A stretch of 64,000 nt of DNA from Desarmillaria ectypa (taxonomy: Eukaryota; Basidiomycota; Agaricomycetes; Agaricales; Physalacriaceae). Positions within the stretch are counted from its first letter, which is position 1. The number at the start of each line of letters is the position of its first letter. Below, piece by piece: positions 35,162 through 47,244 of the stretch. The stretch spans positions 1,550,001 to 1,614,000 of the forward strand of contig JAUDYN010000010.1 of NCBI GenBank assembly GCA_030407005.1. The letters are read 5' to 3'. The notes beneath the pieces were generated by a model. The model had not been told where the DNA came from, did not search any database, and saw only the letters and a program-made list of their open reading frames with translations. The position numbers and the translations under genes were made by a program.

Positions 35162-37758
35162 TTTGTAGTGTGTTCGGAGAGAGAAAGCGCAGTGGCACCA
35201 CAGAGTTACATGCTTTCATGTGATACACCAATGAGAACTTGGTTAATGATTCAGCTTTGAGGAGGGGAGGGGAGCTGCTATCTGCCTTCCACCACTCTTG
35301 CAGTTCCTGGCGAGTCACAAGAACAATACAAACCGCATCACGTATGTCACTACACGCATCTTTCTCGTATCACAGTCCTTAACATGGTTACAGGTGATGC
35401 AGCTCATGACTATTCTCACAGGCTGTATTCGCGAGATTTTATTTTACCAAGTGTCTGGGCTCGAAATGTTCAAAGCCCGTACTACATGGCAACAGACACA
35501 TGTGGCTATGCATCTGACCCTGGGCCAGTGTGAGCCTATCATCATTTATTTACAGCGCGGTCAACTTCAACGATAGCTGTGTCACATATTACAGAAATTG
35601 GCTCCTACATATTATGCAATTACACAATACACTCAACAGTCAACGAGCTTGCCGTTTCGCAGACAATAGATCGGAAGCGATGCGAGAGGCTCAGAAACTA
35701 GCATTCACTCCAGAAAGTGCCACTGGCTCTCGCGGCACGACGGTCAGCCAAACTGAAGGAACGGGCGGATGTGGGAATTTCAGCGATGCCGGATTGGGGG
35801 TTCAACCTCGCCTTTTCCTGTCGCCCATGGATATTTAGGTCTTGTGTCAGTGTTCATCGGCCTGATGGAACCCGCTCGCATCATTCCCGAGCATTTCAAA
35901 GATATAAGAGAGGCACCCGAAGAAGGAACCTAGAGATTCATCTGGCAACGTTAAATCAACTCAGATAGCCCCTACTTTACCAGGGGTGCAAACGTTGTCG
36001 GGTCCTTTCGTGTAACTTGATCGTTACTGAATGATCTCAAGAGGGCGTAGAGGATGGTCTGAAGAAAATCTAGAAGATCAGAATCCCTGGTGATCATCGT
36101 CGAAAAGTGCCATCATGCGTCAGTGTTATTTGCGCTCTAGATAACGATGCTGAGCGTGATATACAGGGCTTTGTCTTAGGCGATCAACGAATCATTAGCC
36201 GTCGCTGGCACGGAGACAGTATTTCTTTCTGGGCTAGAAAATAGCTTTCTGTTGCTGCAAAAACATCAGGAAGCTATGCTGCGAAGACCAGCCGTCCAGT
36301 GCAAGATCACTCCGTAAGTATACATCGATCCTCTCTTTGCATAAGCCGTGAATGGAACTTCCGCGTCCTAAGCGATGACACATGCCCCTGCGACTTCGTT
36401 ATTATTCTCACCGTCTGTGTACCGTCGTCTGATTCTTATGCAGCGATTGCAAAAGTGACCTTCATGAACACCGTCACAAATATGTATGTCGCATCTCATC
36501 TAGCTTATTCCCATCCATATTTCGCAGATTGTCCTATGGGCTCAACTTTCGAAAACTCCAACCTTGCCATTAGCACATCGCAAACGGAAAAATTTCAGCC
36601 ATACTGAAATACTCACGTGACTGCAGAAACTTGACTGCAAACTGGTTCCGAAATCGGAAAAATGGGCGAGGTCAGTTTCAGGGCGAGTTCCCGGTGAAGT
36701 TTTGTGACTTTCCAGTACACCTTAAATTCTTCTATTTGCGGCGTGATTGCCTTTGACTGCGGTATCTCCGAAACAAGCGTTGGCACATGGCCCTACACGC
36801 CACATTTCCGATACCCTAAATTTTCACTGTAAGCTAGACCTCACTATTTGGGAACTGATTTCTAACGTGCATACATTTAGCATTTAGGTGTACAGCAGCT
36901 GAAGCGAACGCCGCAGCCTAGGGCTTCACTGGGTGCGGTACCCTAGGAAGTGTTCATGGGGAAGCCTTCTAAGCCAGGCCGCGCCTCGAATCGTGCAAGG
37001 TTTACGGATTTTACTCTGCGAGTGGCTGTGTGACTGAAGCATTGTGCCGTACTGCGCGTCTGAAAGAGTGGGTTCGTATTACTCAATCTATGAATTCAAC
37101 CCATGGTCGATGTTCCAATGGAATTTGGGCGAGGCACTTTGGGTCAGCTCACGTATATTCAGGAAGGGGGAACACCCTCTCGAGGATGTGTGTCATCATG
37201 GATGATTGGCCATGTATAGATGGCCCCTTTTGTTTCAGACTTGGTTAATGGCAGTGGACTAAACCCCCATCCCAGCACAGGCGTTCGGGCCGATTCGACA
37301 AGTATGCGAATGACGATTTTTTGAAGAAATGATTAATACTCGGTTTTTCTTTGGTTTCTATGGCTTCCGTCCATGTGCTACGTAGTCACCATCTGGTCCC
37401 CTTCAAGACGTGGTATTCGCATTCCTTAAGGTATGCACTACAAACCAGTGAGGTCAGTAAATTAATGCTCGTTTTTTCGCGTAAACAGGCAACAAGGATT
37501 TCTGAGCCCAACACTATTCCATTATGGAAAGAACGGCTCTGTGACGCGTCCCCAGCACGGGCATAGAGCGGCACGGACACGTCCCAGGAAAAGCGGGCTT
37601 GGCGAAATACAATTTCGGTTCAAGAGTATGCAGGCTCTTGTACATGTACACCCCGAACCTCAGTCGGAGAAAAGTTCTCACCGGGTGCCCGGCGTTGGGA
37701 GCAGTACAAAACTTTGCGTGGTCGTTCCGCCCCCTTTGCTCTGGTCGCATCCATCACC
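35162..37758. other. Gene-poor stretch before the second GT61 gene
   Basis: About 2.6 kb. One protein-like exon may lie at 35,394-35,530 (plus; HDYSHRLYSRDFILPSVWAR), but I could not extend it. The last 80 bases resemble the flank upstream of the first GT61 copy. Otherwise nothing. Confidence 0.35.
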
Positions 37759-39446
37759 ATGTTCTTCCGACCCTCTTTTTCTCGCAGGGACTCCGTTTTA
37801 CTAATGCTGGGAGCATTGTTGACACATCTCCTTACTATCGTTCATCCTCACTCTTTCTCGGACACGAATGTCGATATCAACACCCACGTCCAGTACGTCC
37901 ACGATGTTCCCTTGCCGCCTCCCATCTGGAGGGAAGATATGTTGCCTGGGTTACAGATAGTGAAGGAGTCCGAAGAGATTGCCGCGGCTTTGACCCCGGA
38001 ACCTTCGATACCACTGCAGATGATCCACGGCGATCTACCACATACGTCCATCGTCCACCATGCTCCAGGATGGACACTTTTCCGAAATCTGTACATGTCC
38101 AATGGCACGCTATTCCTTCTCTCTTCGAATCGCTCCTTCCCAGAGTTCCGTCTAATGACCAGCTCTGGTCTGTATATGGAGAACACACCAGAAAACGCCG
38201 CGCTGAGCGAACCGACATTACGGCACATGAATTATATTACTCCTTTAGAAGCTCGGAAACGCTGGGGAGGGACAAAAAATCACGTATGGACAGTGGAAGG
38301 AAATACGGTATGTCTCTCGAACAGCGTGTACCGCCTTTTCTCATATCATTTTCTTAGCTCCTCGTCAACGAACCAAGTCAATTTCTAGGTCACTTCTATC
38401 ACCTAGTCGCTGAGCTCTTCTTCGGGGTCCAAGCCTTCTGGCACGGGGCCTTTTCGGAAGTTTCTGCTGCTGATGCCTACTCTGCGAATTTCACCCCCCC
38501 TGCCCCGCCAGCACTAGATCGTGTGATATTCGCGCATAGTGACGGAAATGGATGGCGCGACCACCCTGGATTTAATGCGTACTTTATGCGCGCTGCGTAT
38601 CCCTCGCTTGCCATTGAAGATAAGCAAGAATGGGAGGACCGAATAGTCGCTACTTCGGGATTATCTGTTGATCGTGCATGGCATTTCCCGCTCGTTCTCC
38701 TTACTGATCGGAGCGCTTCTCATCGCGGTGTGCTATGCGGGAGCCAGACTCAGCGTATTGCATCCGAAGCCTGGGAGTACATGCGCGAGCAGTCCAGGCT
38801 CATGGGGATCAAGGTCGGAGGGTGGTGGGAGCCCGTTCGTGCATCCGTGTTAAGGTTCTCTGGTCTGGACGTTGTCAGACAAGACGGAGACGAACTCCCA
38901 ATGCCAGACAAGGTCGTGATCACGTATGTCAGTCGGCAGGGCACGCCGAGGAGGAGGCTTACAGATGAGGCACACGATTCGTTGGTAACAGCTCTGCAAG
39001 AGCTCGTCGAGAGGAAGAAAGACGAGGGCTGGGAACTCAATGTTATGCAGGCTGAGCGCATGTCGAAGGATGCTCAGGTTCATGCTGCTGCCCGGACGAC
39101 AATCCTGCTTGGAGTCCATGGAAACGGACTGACTCATCTAGTTTTTATGCCTCCTACGAAGGTATCCACGGTGATTGAGATCTTCTATCCTGGAGGATTT
39201 GCGCACGATTATCAATGGACGACGCGAGCCCTTGGAATGTCACATGTTGCGGTCTGGAATGATACGTTAGTGCTAATTATATTTCGTTCTTTTTGACTCA
39301 ATGCTGATGTACCGTGTACTAGTTATCACACGCACCCGAATGAGCCTGACATTGGCTACCCTGAAGGATTTCAAGGAGACTATATTCCAGTCCATGGACC
39401 AACTGTCGCACAGATAATCGAGGACCGTATTGCACAAAGATTGTAA
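37759..39446 (+). CDS. GT61-type (DUF563) glycosyltransferase, copy B
   Basis: Close paralog of the glycosyltransferase at 52-1743, in the opposite orientation. Exons 37759-38307, 38358-39265 and 39323-39446 give 526 aa. It starts MFFRPSFSRRDSVLLMLGAL, a short cytosolic tail plus signal anchor. The lumenal catalytic half keeps LLGVHGNGLTHLVFM and EIFYPGGFAHDY. Over about 195 residues of the C-terminal half only about ten differ from copy A. Intron 1 is 50 nt and intron 2 contains a TGA, so unlike copy A this copy must be spliced to be full length. No inactivating change seen. Substrate unknown. Confidence 0.88.
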
Positions 39447-39839
39447 TAGACAAAAGCATCTGACCTGTCATCGAGACCTACTTATTGTTAACTACTACAT
39501 ATTGTACCAAGTCGAAGTATTCTAAGATTACTCGTCATACAGGGTGGTGTGTTATATTCGACGACTTAGTAGTCCGAGTACATTTTGGTAAGCCTTGTGT
39601 ATTTTGTGCCGCTCCTATGCTCTCAACATTCTCAAATTTAGGGTACCATAGTATGAGAAACTTTACTCTTGCAGTCCTTTTATGTTAAGCGCCTCAATAC
39701 CTAGAAGGTTCCTAGTCGAGGCCCAGATAATCAGAGTAAATATCACCTAGCGCTTCTGTGTGGGAAACCTGGCGGTCTTCTCTCACGACAGCCCTACTAT
39801 CACTACCATTGCCATCAGGCCAGCATCAGGTAGCGTCTC

Positions 39840-40523
39840 AACGTCATGTATGGCTCCTGTCCAAACTGACAGTTTGGGTTGTATACAGCTTTCTTTTGCA
39901 ACTATTCCAGCTAACACCCGATGCGCAAAATGTACGAGCGTCTATTATTGCAGCAAGACGCATATCGCTCATGTGCGTCTTTTTCTCGTGCATCGCCGAG
40001 ACATTCTAAAGAGGACTTCGTCTAGGACTGGCCCACTCACAAAGCATACTGCAGACGAGTCCGCGCTGCCGGAACCAACACCTTCGACGCTATCCTCTTT
40101 GGCGTCAATGAAAATAAACCTCGAGTCATCAAACTCCCTTGGTCATATGGTCCTGTCGACGAAGATGAGCCTGGGCGCTGGCAGAGGTTGGAAAGAGAGC
40201 CATGGTTCGGTGGTGAAGATTGCTGTGCCTATACATCTGTTCAAACATTCGGGGCCAATGGACCATCGCTCGGCCGTACTCTCGCGGTGTACTATGACAA
40301 GAACTTCTTGATGAACGGGTCCCCGATCAACTGCTGCATTCAGAGTGTTACTAAAGGCAAAGCCGAGCACCCTTGGGCTGGAAACGTTCTAGCCCTTAGG
40401 TCAAGGGGTTTACACTCAGATTAGTACAGTGACGCAATCATAGAGGAGGACTTAGTGCCGTTGGTCCGATACTTTGAGGATTATGGTAAAGAGAATGGAC
40501 CGGTCGTCCGCGTCAACCATTAG
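39840..40523 (+). pseudogene. MYND-finger protein with in-frame stop and altered finger
   Basis: Reads NTRCAKCTSVYYCSKTHIAH, then after an intron ending at TCTAG, DWPTHKAYCRRVRAAG (a MYND finger half). The body follows: FDAILFGVNENKPRVIKLPW, WFGGEDCCAYTSVQTFGANG, PSLGRTLAVYYDKNFLMNGS, GKAEHPWAGNVLALRSRGLH. A TAG at 40,422-40,424 interrupts the frame, but family-like sequence continues as YSDAIIEEDLVPLVRYFEDY to a stop at 40,521-40,523. In the finger, the Cys expected four residues after YYC is His. Either a young pseudogene or a gene truncated by about 33 residues. The 5' exon is uncertain. Confidence 0.6.
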
Positions 40524-40898
40524 CTCAAAGAAAAGGGGGGGGAAAGAAGGAAAAAGGTTAAAGTTGATGCTCCCAGCCCGAGGGGAATAGCCGAACCTGG
40601 CACAAATGATCTCAAACCTTTTGCCTTTGTGTTGTTCATTTTACTATTCTTTTTGTGGACCGTACATGTTTAAATGACTCAGTAGAAAATATTGACCGAT
40701 AGAGGATTTTTGGGCAAACATATTTTATGTCTGATACGGTGGCATAAATCAGGGAGATCGAAAGAGCGATGAGCGATACACGAGGATATCCGGAAGTAGA
40801 AGACATCGTGAATACACTTAAGCGCCAAGGAACGTATCCAGTTATCGATTAAAGCGGATAGACGACCCTCGAGACCATCGCTTCCCCCAACACCCACC

Positions 40899-42262
40899 AT
40901 GATAGAAGACATAGACGAGGCAACATCCGCGCTCATCGCCCAGCTCACCCTCCAAGATATCACAGAGATATCTGGTACTCGCAAGGGAAAAGAGCGAGGT
41001 GACGTAGCAAAGAGTGATGAAGAGTACGCCTTTGATCTTCAGGCAGCCTATTGGCGCATGGAGCTAGATCTCCAGCTAGCCCAGAGCCTAAACCGGGCCT
41101 TAGAGACGGATGCAAACTGGTTGGCGGTGGAACAGGCGGTTGAGGATGATCACGAATACGCGCTCGCACTATCGAGCGGTGCTGAGCTTCCAACTCAATC
41201 TGCGAATCAAAGCCTCCTGGAGAATCCTGCACTTATGAGAACATTGATCGCAGCATCCCCCGACACGGCGATCTGTGCTGACGTTATCGAGAGGGATCTA
41301 GTTCCTACGGGAGCCTCAACGCCTCTCTCGACTAGACCGCCTTCTCCATCTACCTCATCCCAATGTGTTATATGTGGAGATCGTCTCAGGGCACAGCGTA
41401 GCTTCCGTGCTCCGTGCGGAGATCAGTACTGCCATGACTGCCTCCGAGATCTCGTCCAAGCTAGTATCAACGATGAATCATTATACCCCGTCCGATGCTG
41501 CGGCCGACCTCTTGTCGAGAGGGACTTCTTGCCACTCCTTCCTTTCGCCTTACGAACGCGTTTTCAAATCAAGTCGAGAGAACTCGGAACACCTGCCATG
41601 AGCCGCGTTTATTGCCAGAATCCCATCTGCTCGGCTTTCCTCGGCTCGTCGGAAGAAAACAATGGCGATATGGTGTGTACGGCGTGTGGGACAGCTGTGT
41701 GCCCTTCCTGCAAGCAGAATGCACATCGGGGAGAGAACTGCGTTGAAAACGCTGCAATTCAAGACTTGCATGCACTAGCCCGAGACCAGCAGTGGCAGAC
41801 CTGTCCAGGATGTCATTCAATTATTGAGCTAAATCATGGTTGTTACCATATGACATGCAGGTGCCTCACGCAGTTCTGCTACGTTTGTGCGGTACCGTGG
41901 AAGAATTGCCCCTGCCCGCAGTGGGATGAAGGTCGATTGTATATCACTGCTCAGCGGAGGGTGGAAGAGGAGATGGGTCCCCGTGCCACAGCAGCCGCAC
42001 CAGATATTTTCCAGCGAGAGGTGGCAGCGAGAGCAGAGCAGCTGAGATCCAACCACGACTGCGTCCGACACAGCTGGAGAAGAAGAAATGGGGGAGCGAC
42101 ATGCGAAGAATGCAGTTGGTATTTGCGAGATTTTCTTCTTGTAAGTTATGGCCACTCAGCAGATACTGTTGCGAGTATCCTGACACTACATTCATCATCC
42201 AGGTATGTCGCCACTGCGGACTAGCGGTATGTTGTCGCTGCAGTCGAAATCGGTTGTTGTGA
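40899..42262 (+). CDS. RBR-type E3 ubiquitin ligase
   Basis: RING-between-RING ligase, which transfers ubiquitin from E2 through its own cysteine. Exons 40899-42140 and 42203-42262, 433 aa. The N-terminal 110 residues are acidic and helical with ubiquitin-interacting-motif-like stretches (ELDLQLAQSLNRALE, EYALALSSG). RING1 starts CVICGDRL and continues APCGDQYCHDCL; the IBR is YCQNPICSAFL...CTACGTAVCPSCKQNAH; RING2 is CPGCHSIIELNHGCYHMTC...CYVCAVPW. By alignment with HHARI-type RBRs, the Cys of HGCYHM is the expected catalytic residue. The short last exon adds CRHCGLAVCCRCSRNRLL, which with upstream CEECSWYLRDF forms an extra Cys-rich tail. Substrate unknown. Confidence 0.92.
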
Positions 42263-43216
42263 TGGGCTTGATAGCTGAAGAACATTGTTGGATGTTTAAA
42301 CTTGTTAGTACAATATTCCATGTGGCACTTGGCCTGAATGAATAGCAATCCCGAATGAATAGTTGTGCACTGTAGTTCAGCCTGGAAGAAAAAAAGAAAA
42401 AAAGGGGGAAGTAGGATGGACCGAAGGTGCCGACCCTGGTTACTGACTTCTATTTTCCATGCCATTTTAGAAGTCAGTTCCATCGACGACACTTATAAAC
42501 GTAGACTTCTATACAACTCTTCCACAACTATGAGCAATAATTTTCACGCTTGAACTATACAAACTGAACGTGTATAATAGGAAGATCCTGTGGTGAGACA
42601 GCGGACGCTAATCACTGTCCCTTTCAAGCGAAGGAGACTTTTTCAAGGACACTCCTCGTGCAGAGAATATGATGAGATCTCTGGTCATCATTTTCCCTAG
42701 GTCCATTAAGTCGGTTCCCTCGTTCTTCGCCAAGACGGCCAGGAATGGTCCTTTGGTGCGGAGAAGATGCTTGCTGTCAGTACGGCCGGTAGGGTTGCCG
42801 AGCTGTCTCGGGAAAGTTTTCTATTTGAGGTAAGACAACTCGGTCTGTTCGGTTCGGAGGTGTGCTTTCGTCTCAGCATTAAATATAGACTTTTCGTAGT
42901 TTCTAGCAGGGAATGTGCATATTTTATTGTAGAAAACATGGATTTACATAGTACCTATCTTCATAAACATGTTTTCTGTCCCAAAAAACCTCATAACAGC
43001 GAGATGTTCATATTCTTTTTGTAAGAGCTTTTATGGAATAAAGCTAAGTTTAACTGGCAGGGTGTGCGGCGTGGTCCGGGTCCGGGGCTGCCTCTAACAA
43101 TCCTACACCAGCTGGTGTTCTGAAGACGGCGCTGCAAACCCTTCTGACAGACGACTCGAAGGAGGTCTCTTGGGGTTCGGACTGCTGAACTAGTACCCCT
43201 TTGCGATCTAAAGATC
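42263..43216. other. Intergenic
   Basis: No gene recognised. Possible upstream exons of the unknown gene at 43.2 kb could lie here but were not identified. Confidence 0.35.
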
Positions 43217-43696
43217 GTGGAATGGAGGTGTTTAAAATTGACGGCAACCTTAGACAGGATTTACGCAATTATATTCCTGAAAAAAAACTGTAAAGAAAGC
43301 GCGCGATCGACTGCTTCAGTTGCAGATGACCTCAAGGGCAGTGATGCCAGTGTTCTACGAGCCTGTCGAGAGCTTGCTTGGACGCCAATATTAATGTTCA
43401 TTACCGACTTCGAGGCTGGGACATCATCTGACCATATCATACCTGACCAGGAAGAGGTATATTATGAGGACGACGAACTGGAGATACTGCTGAAAGGAAG
43501 TGGGATGCTTGTATCAGCATCCGATGGTTATGTGAAGAATCAGCTCAAGTATAATGGGAAAGCCGTGAAGCTACCAGAGGCTGCTTGGGTTACTCCGATT
43601 ACGATGGCATATGGGACCGAGGCTTCCGTCGGTTATCTATACGGGGATTTTTGTCTCATTGTCAAACTCGGACAGCCGGGAAGTCGAACGGATTGA
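43217..43696 (+). CDS. Unknown protein, member of a local duplicated family
   Basis: An open frame whose core reads DDLKGSDASVLRACRELAW, SSDHIIPDQEEVYYEDDELE, ILLKGSGMLVSASDGY, LPEAAWVTPITMAYGTEASV and GYLYGDFCLIVKLGQPGSRT. No known domain. The 5' end is not fixed: the first in-frame codon is GTG, the first ATG is at 43,394, and upstream exons are likely. A related, frameshifted copy lies inverted at 46.4-47.2 kb, so the conserved blocks are real coding sequence. Acidic in the middle; no membrane or signal segment. Confidence 0.5.
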   Translation: MEWRCLKLTATLDRIYAIIFLKKNCKESARSTASVADDLKGSDASVLRACRELAWTPILMFITDFEAGTSSDHIIPDQEEVYYEDDELEILLKGSGMLVSASDGYVKNQLKYNGKAVKLPEAAWVTPITMAYGTEASVGYLYGDFCLIVKLGQPGSRTD

Positions 43697-44197
43697 ATGC
43701 TTAACTGCAAGATACCCTGATTGGCTGCATAGGTAGTAAAATGGTCGAGCTAATTAAGAGGTTAAACGGTAGTCTCACGAATCATGCCATGGTTCTCTAC
43801 ATTTCATCGGCAGTATAAGTCAAAACTTGGAGCGCTATGCTCAGGCAGGTCCACGTTTATCTCCCGTAGATCATGTATCACGACCGAAAGTGAAACACTT
43901 ATTGAAGATATTCACTCTTCACGTTGAGCATTTTTACTTTGTTTTTTACTCCTAGTCTTCAATCGTTGATGCTGTCGCGGCCCATCTCTTCCTCAGTTTT
44001 GACTTTGCCAGCGGGGCTTTTACTGTCTGGGGCTTTATGATTAAAATGCGCGTTCGAAAGTCATCACTGATTATAAGGCTTGCGGTATCTTCGCACCCCG
44101 GCATATACGGCATATTACAAATAGACACTCCGAAATACACTCCGATATGTGATCCAGCCGACGGACTTTGCCTTCGACGTTCTCGTCGTCGTCCTCG
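43697..44197. other. Intergenic
   Basis: Presumed 3' flank of the unknown gene and promoter of the CNOT11 gene. Nothing else seen. Confidence 0.4.
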
Positions 44198-45686
44198 ATG
44201 TCCACCATACTTACTTCACTGCCGATGATGGGGCTTCCATCTTCGGCGCAAGCGCCTCCTGGCGATCTGGTCCGTGCTTCGGTTGGCCATTTGCTCTCCA
44301 GGGCGTATACGCTGCCCTGCTCGACGGCGGCACAAGCTTTCATCCAGCTTGTACAGCCAACTTCACGATTTCAGCTGGCTCTCGACGTGTTGTTGCCTCT
44401 TATGGACCCAAACACTTCATCGGAGGTACGTCTGTTGTCATTGGTGACCTTCATACATTCTGATAAACGTCCTCTTCAGCTTACTCAACGGATCTTGGTC
44501 GCGTTTATCTTGTATTCTCTATATGCGCCTCATCCTATCTCCATCAATCCGTTCAAATCAGTGCTCTTTGTTAATTTTGTCTATGAGCGAGAGAAGGCCA
44601 TCGCTGCTGCTAGCCGGGGTGACATCTCCGTCAACGAGCAACTGGTCTGGGTGCTATGGAAGATTCTCAGAGGTGACGGAAATGACGTAGGTTTTGGTAA
44701 TAAAGAAAGAGGTTTGTGCTGATCATACTGTAGATTGGTCCTTATTCTCCAAGCACGCTGGCGAGATCGCCTTTGCCGCCCAAACTTAGAGCCACTAACT
44801 TACTTCTCGATGATGATATGTACAATAGCGAATCCGAAATGTACGTCCAGTGTCTTCGCTCTTTCTTCTGTCTCTGATTATTTTATAGAGACGATTATAA
44901 CCCCAAATCACAACGGATTACCACGACCACAATGACAAATACGACAGTGATTACTGCCGAAGAGGATGCTGCCAATGAGAGCATAGCACACGCGATGAAG
45001 CTTCTGCTTGATGCGAGGGAACGAGTTTTGACATTATCTGAGCAACGAGTGAGTCGCTCAACCTGCTGAACACGTCTATTTGCTCATCATGTGTCGCAGG
45101 CTGTGACTCCATCTATACGCGCACTGGCCTCCTCTCAAATGATCACTCCCCTGGACTTGGCACCTATAATTACTAATAATCCTAACCTTGCACATCCCCT
45201 CTTCGTTGCACTCCTTTCAACTGGACCATCGGAGAGTAATCTACCCTCACCTTTCCTTGACATCTTGCCCTCGCTTCCCCCTACTCTCCCGTCGTTTGAC
45301 TTGATGGGACGTCTTCTACGTGAACCCACCATGTCCGCCAATGGTTCCATTACTATTGCTGACCTTGTCCGCACGGAAGTACTTGGCAGGTTTGTGCATG
45401 AGTGCATCAACTGGCTCGACCAGGCGGAGCTGCAGGAGAAGGAGGGGCTCGTCAGTGATGACCGCTTCGCCAAGGGTGTTCAGAATGTAGGTCGTTTCCT
45501 ATCCCATGTATGAGGGTGTTTAACGTGAAACAGCTTTGTCGATTCTATACATCTTTGATCAAGCTCTCGCTGGTCGACGCTGCACTGGATGCGGATACTG
45601 CCGAAATGGCGCACTTTAGCTTACGCCACTCACGATTCGAAGAAGCCAACCACCTGTACCGGGTTTTGGCTACTGGAAGGTCATGA
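44198..45686 (+). CDS. CCR4-NOT complex subunit 11 (CNOT11/C2orf29 family)
   Basis: Predicted NOT11 subunit of the CCR4-NOT deadenylase, acting in mRNA turnover. Six exons (44198-44425, 44480-44686, 44734-44840, 44889-45048, 45100-45486, 45534-45686) give 413 aa. The N-terminal half is a helical repeat region with INPFKSVLFVNFVYEREKAI and NEQLVWVLWKILRGDGNDIG, then SPSTLARSPLPPKLRATNLL. The C-terminal half matches the CNOT11 DUF2363 layout: ITPLDLAPIITNNPNLAHPL, then FLDILPSLPPTLPSFDLMGR, then LGRFVHECINWLDQAE, and GVQNLCRFYTSLIKLSLVDA near the end, finishing HSRFEEANHLYRVLATGRS. The first intron is 54 nt, in frame and without stops. NOT11 is absent from S. cerevisiae but present in many eukaryotes, so its presence here is expected. 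Confidence 0.82.
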
Positions 45687-46378
45687 ACTGTATTTCTGTT
45701 GTCTCTTTATTCTATGGCTATGGTTTATGCTTATGCTTATGTCTTCGGACTAGCGTCGCCTTATGCACTGTACTGTACCACGTCATTCACTACGGAAGAT
45801 TGTATTCCAAGTCTCGCTACGCACCCACGTACTCATGTACTCACTGATAATGAATTATATGTCAATGCTAACAGAACGGAGTGAGCGAAAGCAAAGAGCC
45901 TGTTGTAGATCTCTTTGCAAGACTTGTGAATATCCTGTTCATTTCGCTGTTTCCATATTAGTCATGCTGTTTCCCTAGCATTCGGGAGAGGCGGTTGGTA
46001 CTTGGTATTGATTATGAGAGGCTCCATGCTTTCTGTTATCCGGCTGGGAGGGCAATCTCGTCCCTGGATATTCTCCCAGCTCGTGCCCATGGAACGGATA
46101 TCACACATGGATTTCCATAAGAATGCCCAGATTTCTCGACTAACATCCAGGTTTTTTAGACCGTGCCGTGTTTTCTCATCTGTGACTGCCCAGTGGGCTT
46201 TGTCCAGTTTTATCCTTGTCGCCCTTCGTATCTTAGTCGGTTTGGTCTATAATGGTGTAACATATTTTTACGCGCCAGTGGATACCGACGGTTACGGGGA
46301 AAGAACAGGTGATTCTTTGCACTGCAATGACACAATTTTGAGTGGTCTGTTACAGGATCCGGTCATCATTGCTCACTA
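45687..46378. other. Intergenic
   Basis: A 147-codon plus ORF at 46,002-46,445 overlaps the antisense strand of the neighbouring pseudogene and shows no domain. No supported gene. Confidence 0.35.
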
Positions 46379-47244
46379 CTACGTGCTATGCCGAAGCTGG
46401 ACTACCGGGCCGTTAACTTTAACGATGAGACAGACGACCCCATAAAGATAACTTACATAGGCCTCATTCCCATCCGTATGGTTGAATATCGTGATCGGAG
46501 TGACCCAAACGAACGGAATGCTTCATTTGCTAAAAGGTTTTGGAGTGTAGTCTTCACCATGTTGATTGTAGGGTTACTGGGGCTTTTGGCAACCGAGCGG
46601 GGTTTGTCTTCGAGATAAAGATTGCATGTCAATGTTACACGAACGCCTGAAATCTCTGGTAGCGTTTCTGCTTTTTCATCATATCTCAGCTCACAATCGG
46701 GGTCCGACACGAGAGTCCCATGCTCATTGAGCAACACTTCATTTCCCCGATCTTGGTCATCTATTTCATCCCCGGGTATGGTATGATCGGCCATCCAGAC
46801 ACAATCCGAGAATTGAGGTTGAAGAGAATGCGGATATTGGTCTCCAAGCCAGGATCTCGACAGACTCGTAGAATACTGGCATCGCTCCCTTTGAGGCTAT
46901 CCGCCAACTGCTGCAGTCCATTTCGACCTTGTTCTATGAACAAGCCATCACGATGAAAGTAGGAACCGTCGCAGTCAGGGTCATCGGTGATTCCAATCGG
47001 TTCCATTCCCAATCTTTAGAGGTCGCTGAACTTCGTCTTGACCCCCAATGAGATCAGCTTGTACTTGTTCAAAGATTTTAGTTGCTCGAGTGTCAAAGTT
47101 GCTCGGGAATCTGGATGTATCGAGCTCCTTGGACTTGCGGTACGTTTCATCGGATACGTTTTGGTTACCCGGACCAAATCCTGCGGCATCGGCTGTATCA
47201 TTAAGGTCGCGAAGAGATTCTTCGGAGGCATTAGCAAGGTTCAA
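46379..47244 (-). pseudogene. Frameshifted paralog of the 43.2-kb unknown gene
   Basis: Blocks match the plus-strand gene at 43,217-43,696: ADSLKGSDASILRVCRDPG, then in another frame ADHTIPGDEIDDQDRGNEV with LLNEHGTLVSDPDCELRYDE, then in a third frame DGNEAYVSYLYGVVCLIVKV to a stop at 46,379-46,381. At least two frame changes fall inside aligned sequence, without GT-AG introns to explain them. An additional upstream part (SEESLRDLNDTADAAGFGPG, RATKIFEQVQADLIGG) has no counterpart recognised in the other copy. Read as a decayed duplicate, inverted relative to the intact one. Confidence 0.55.

Noticed and set aside
35394..35530. Protein-like stretch HDYSHRLYSRDFILPSVWAR
   Set aside because: Looks like an exon, but no partner exons or known family were found; too little for a gene call.
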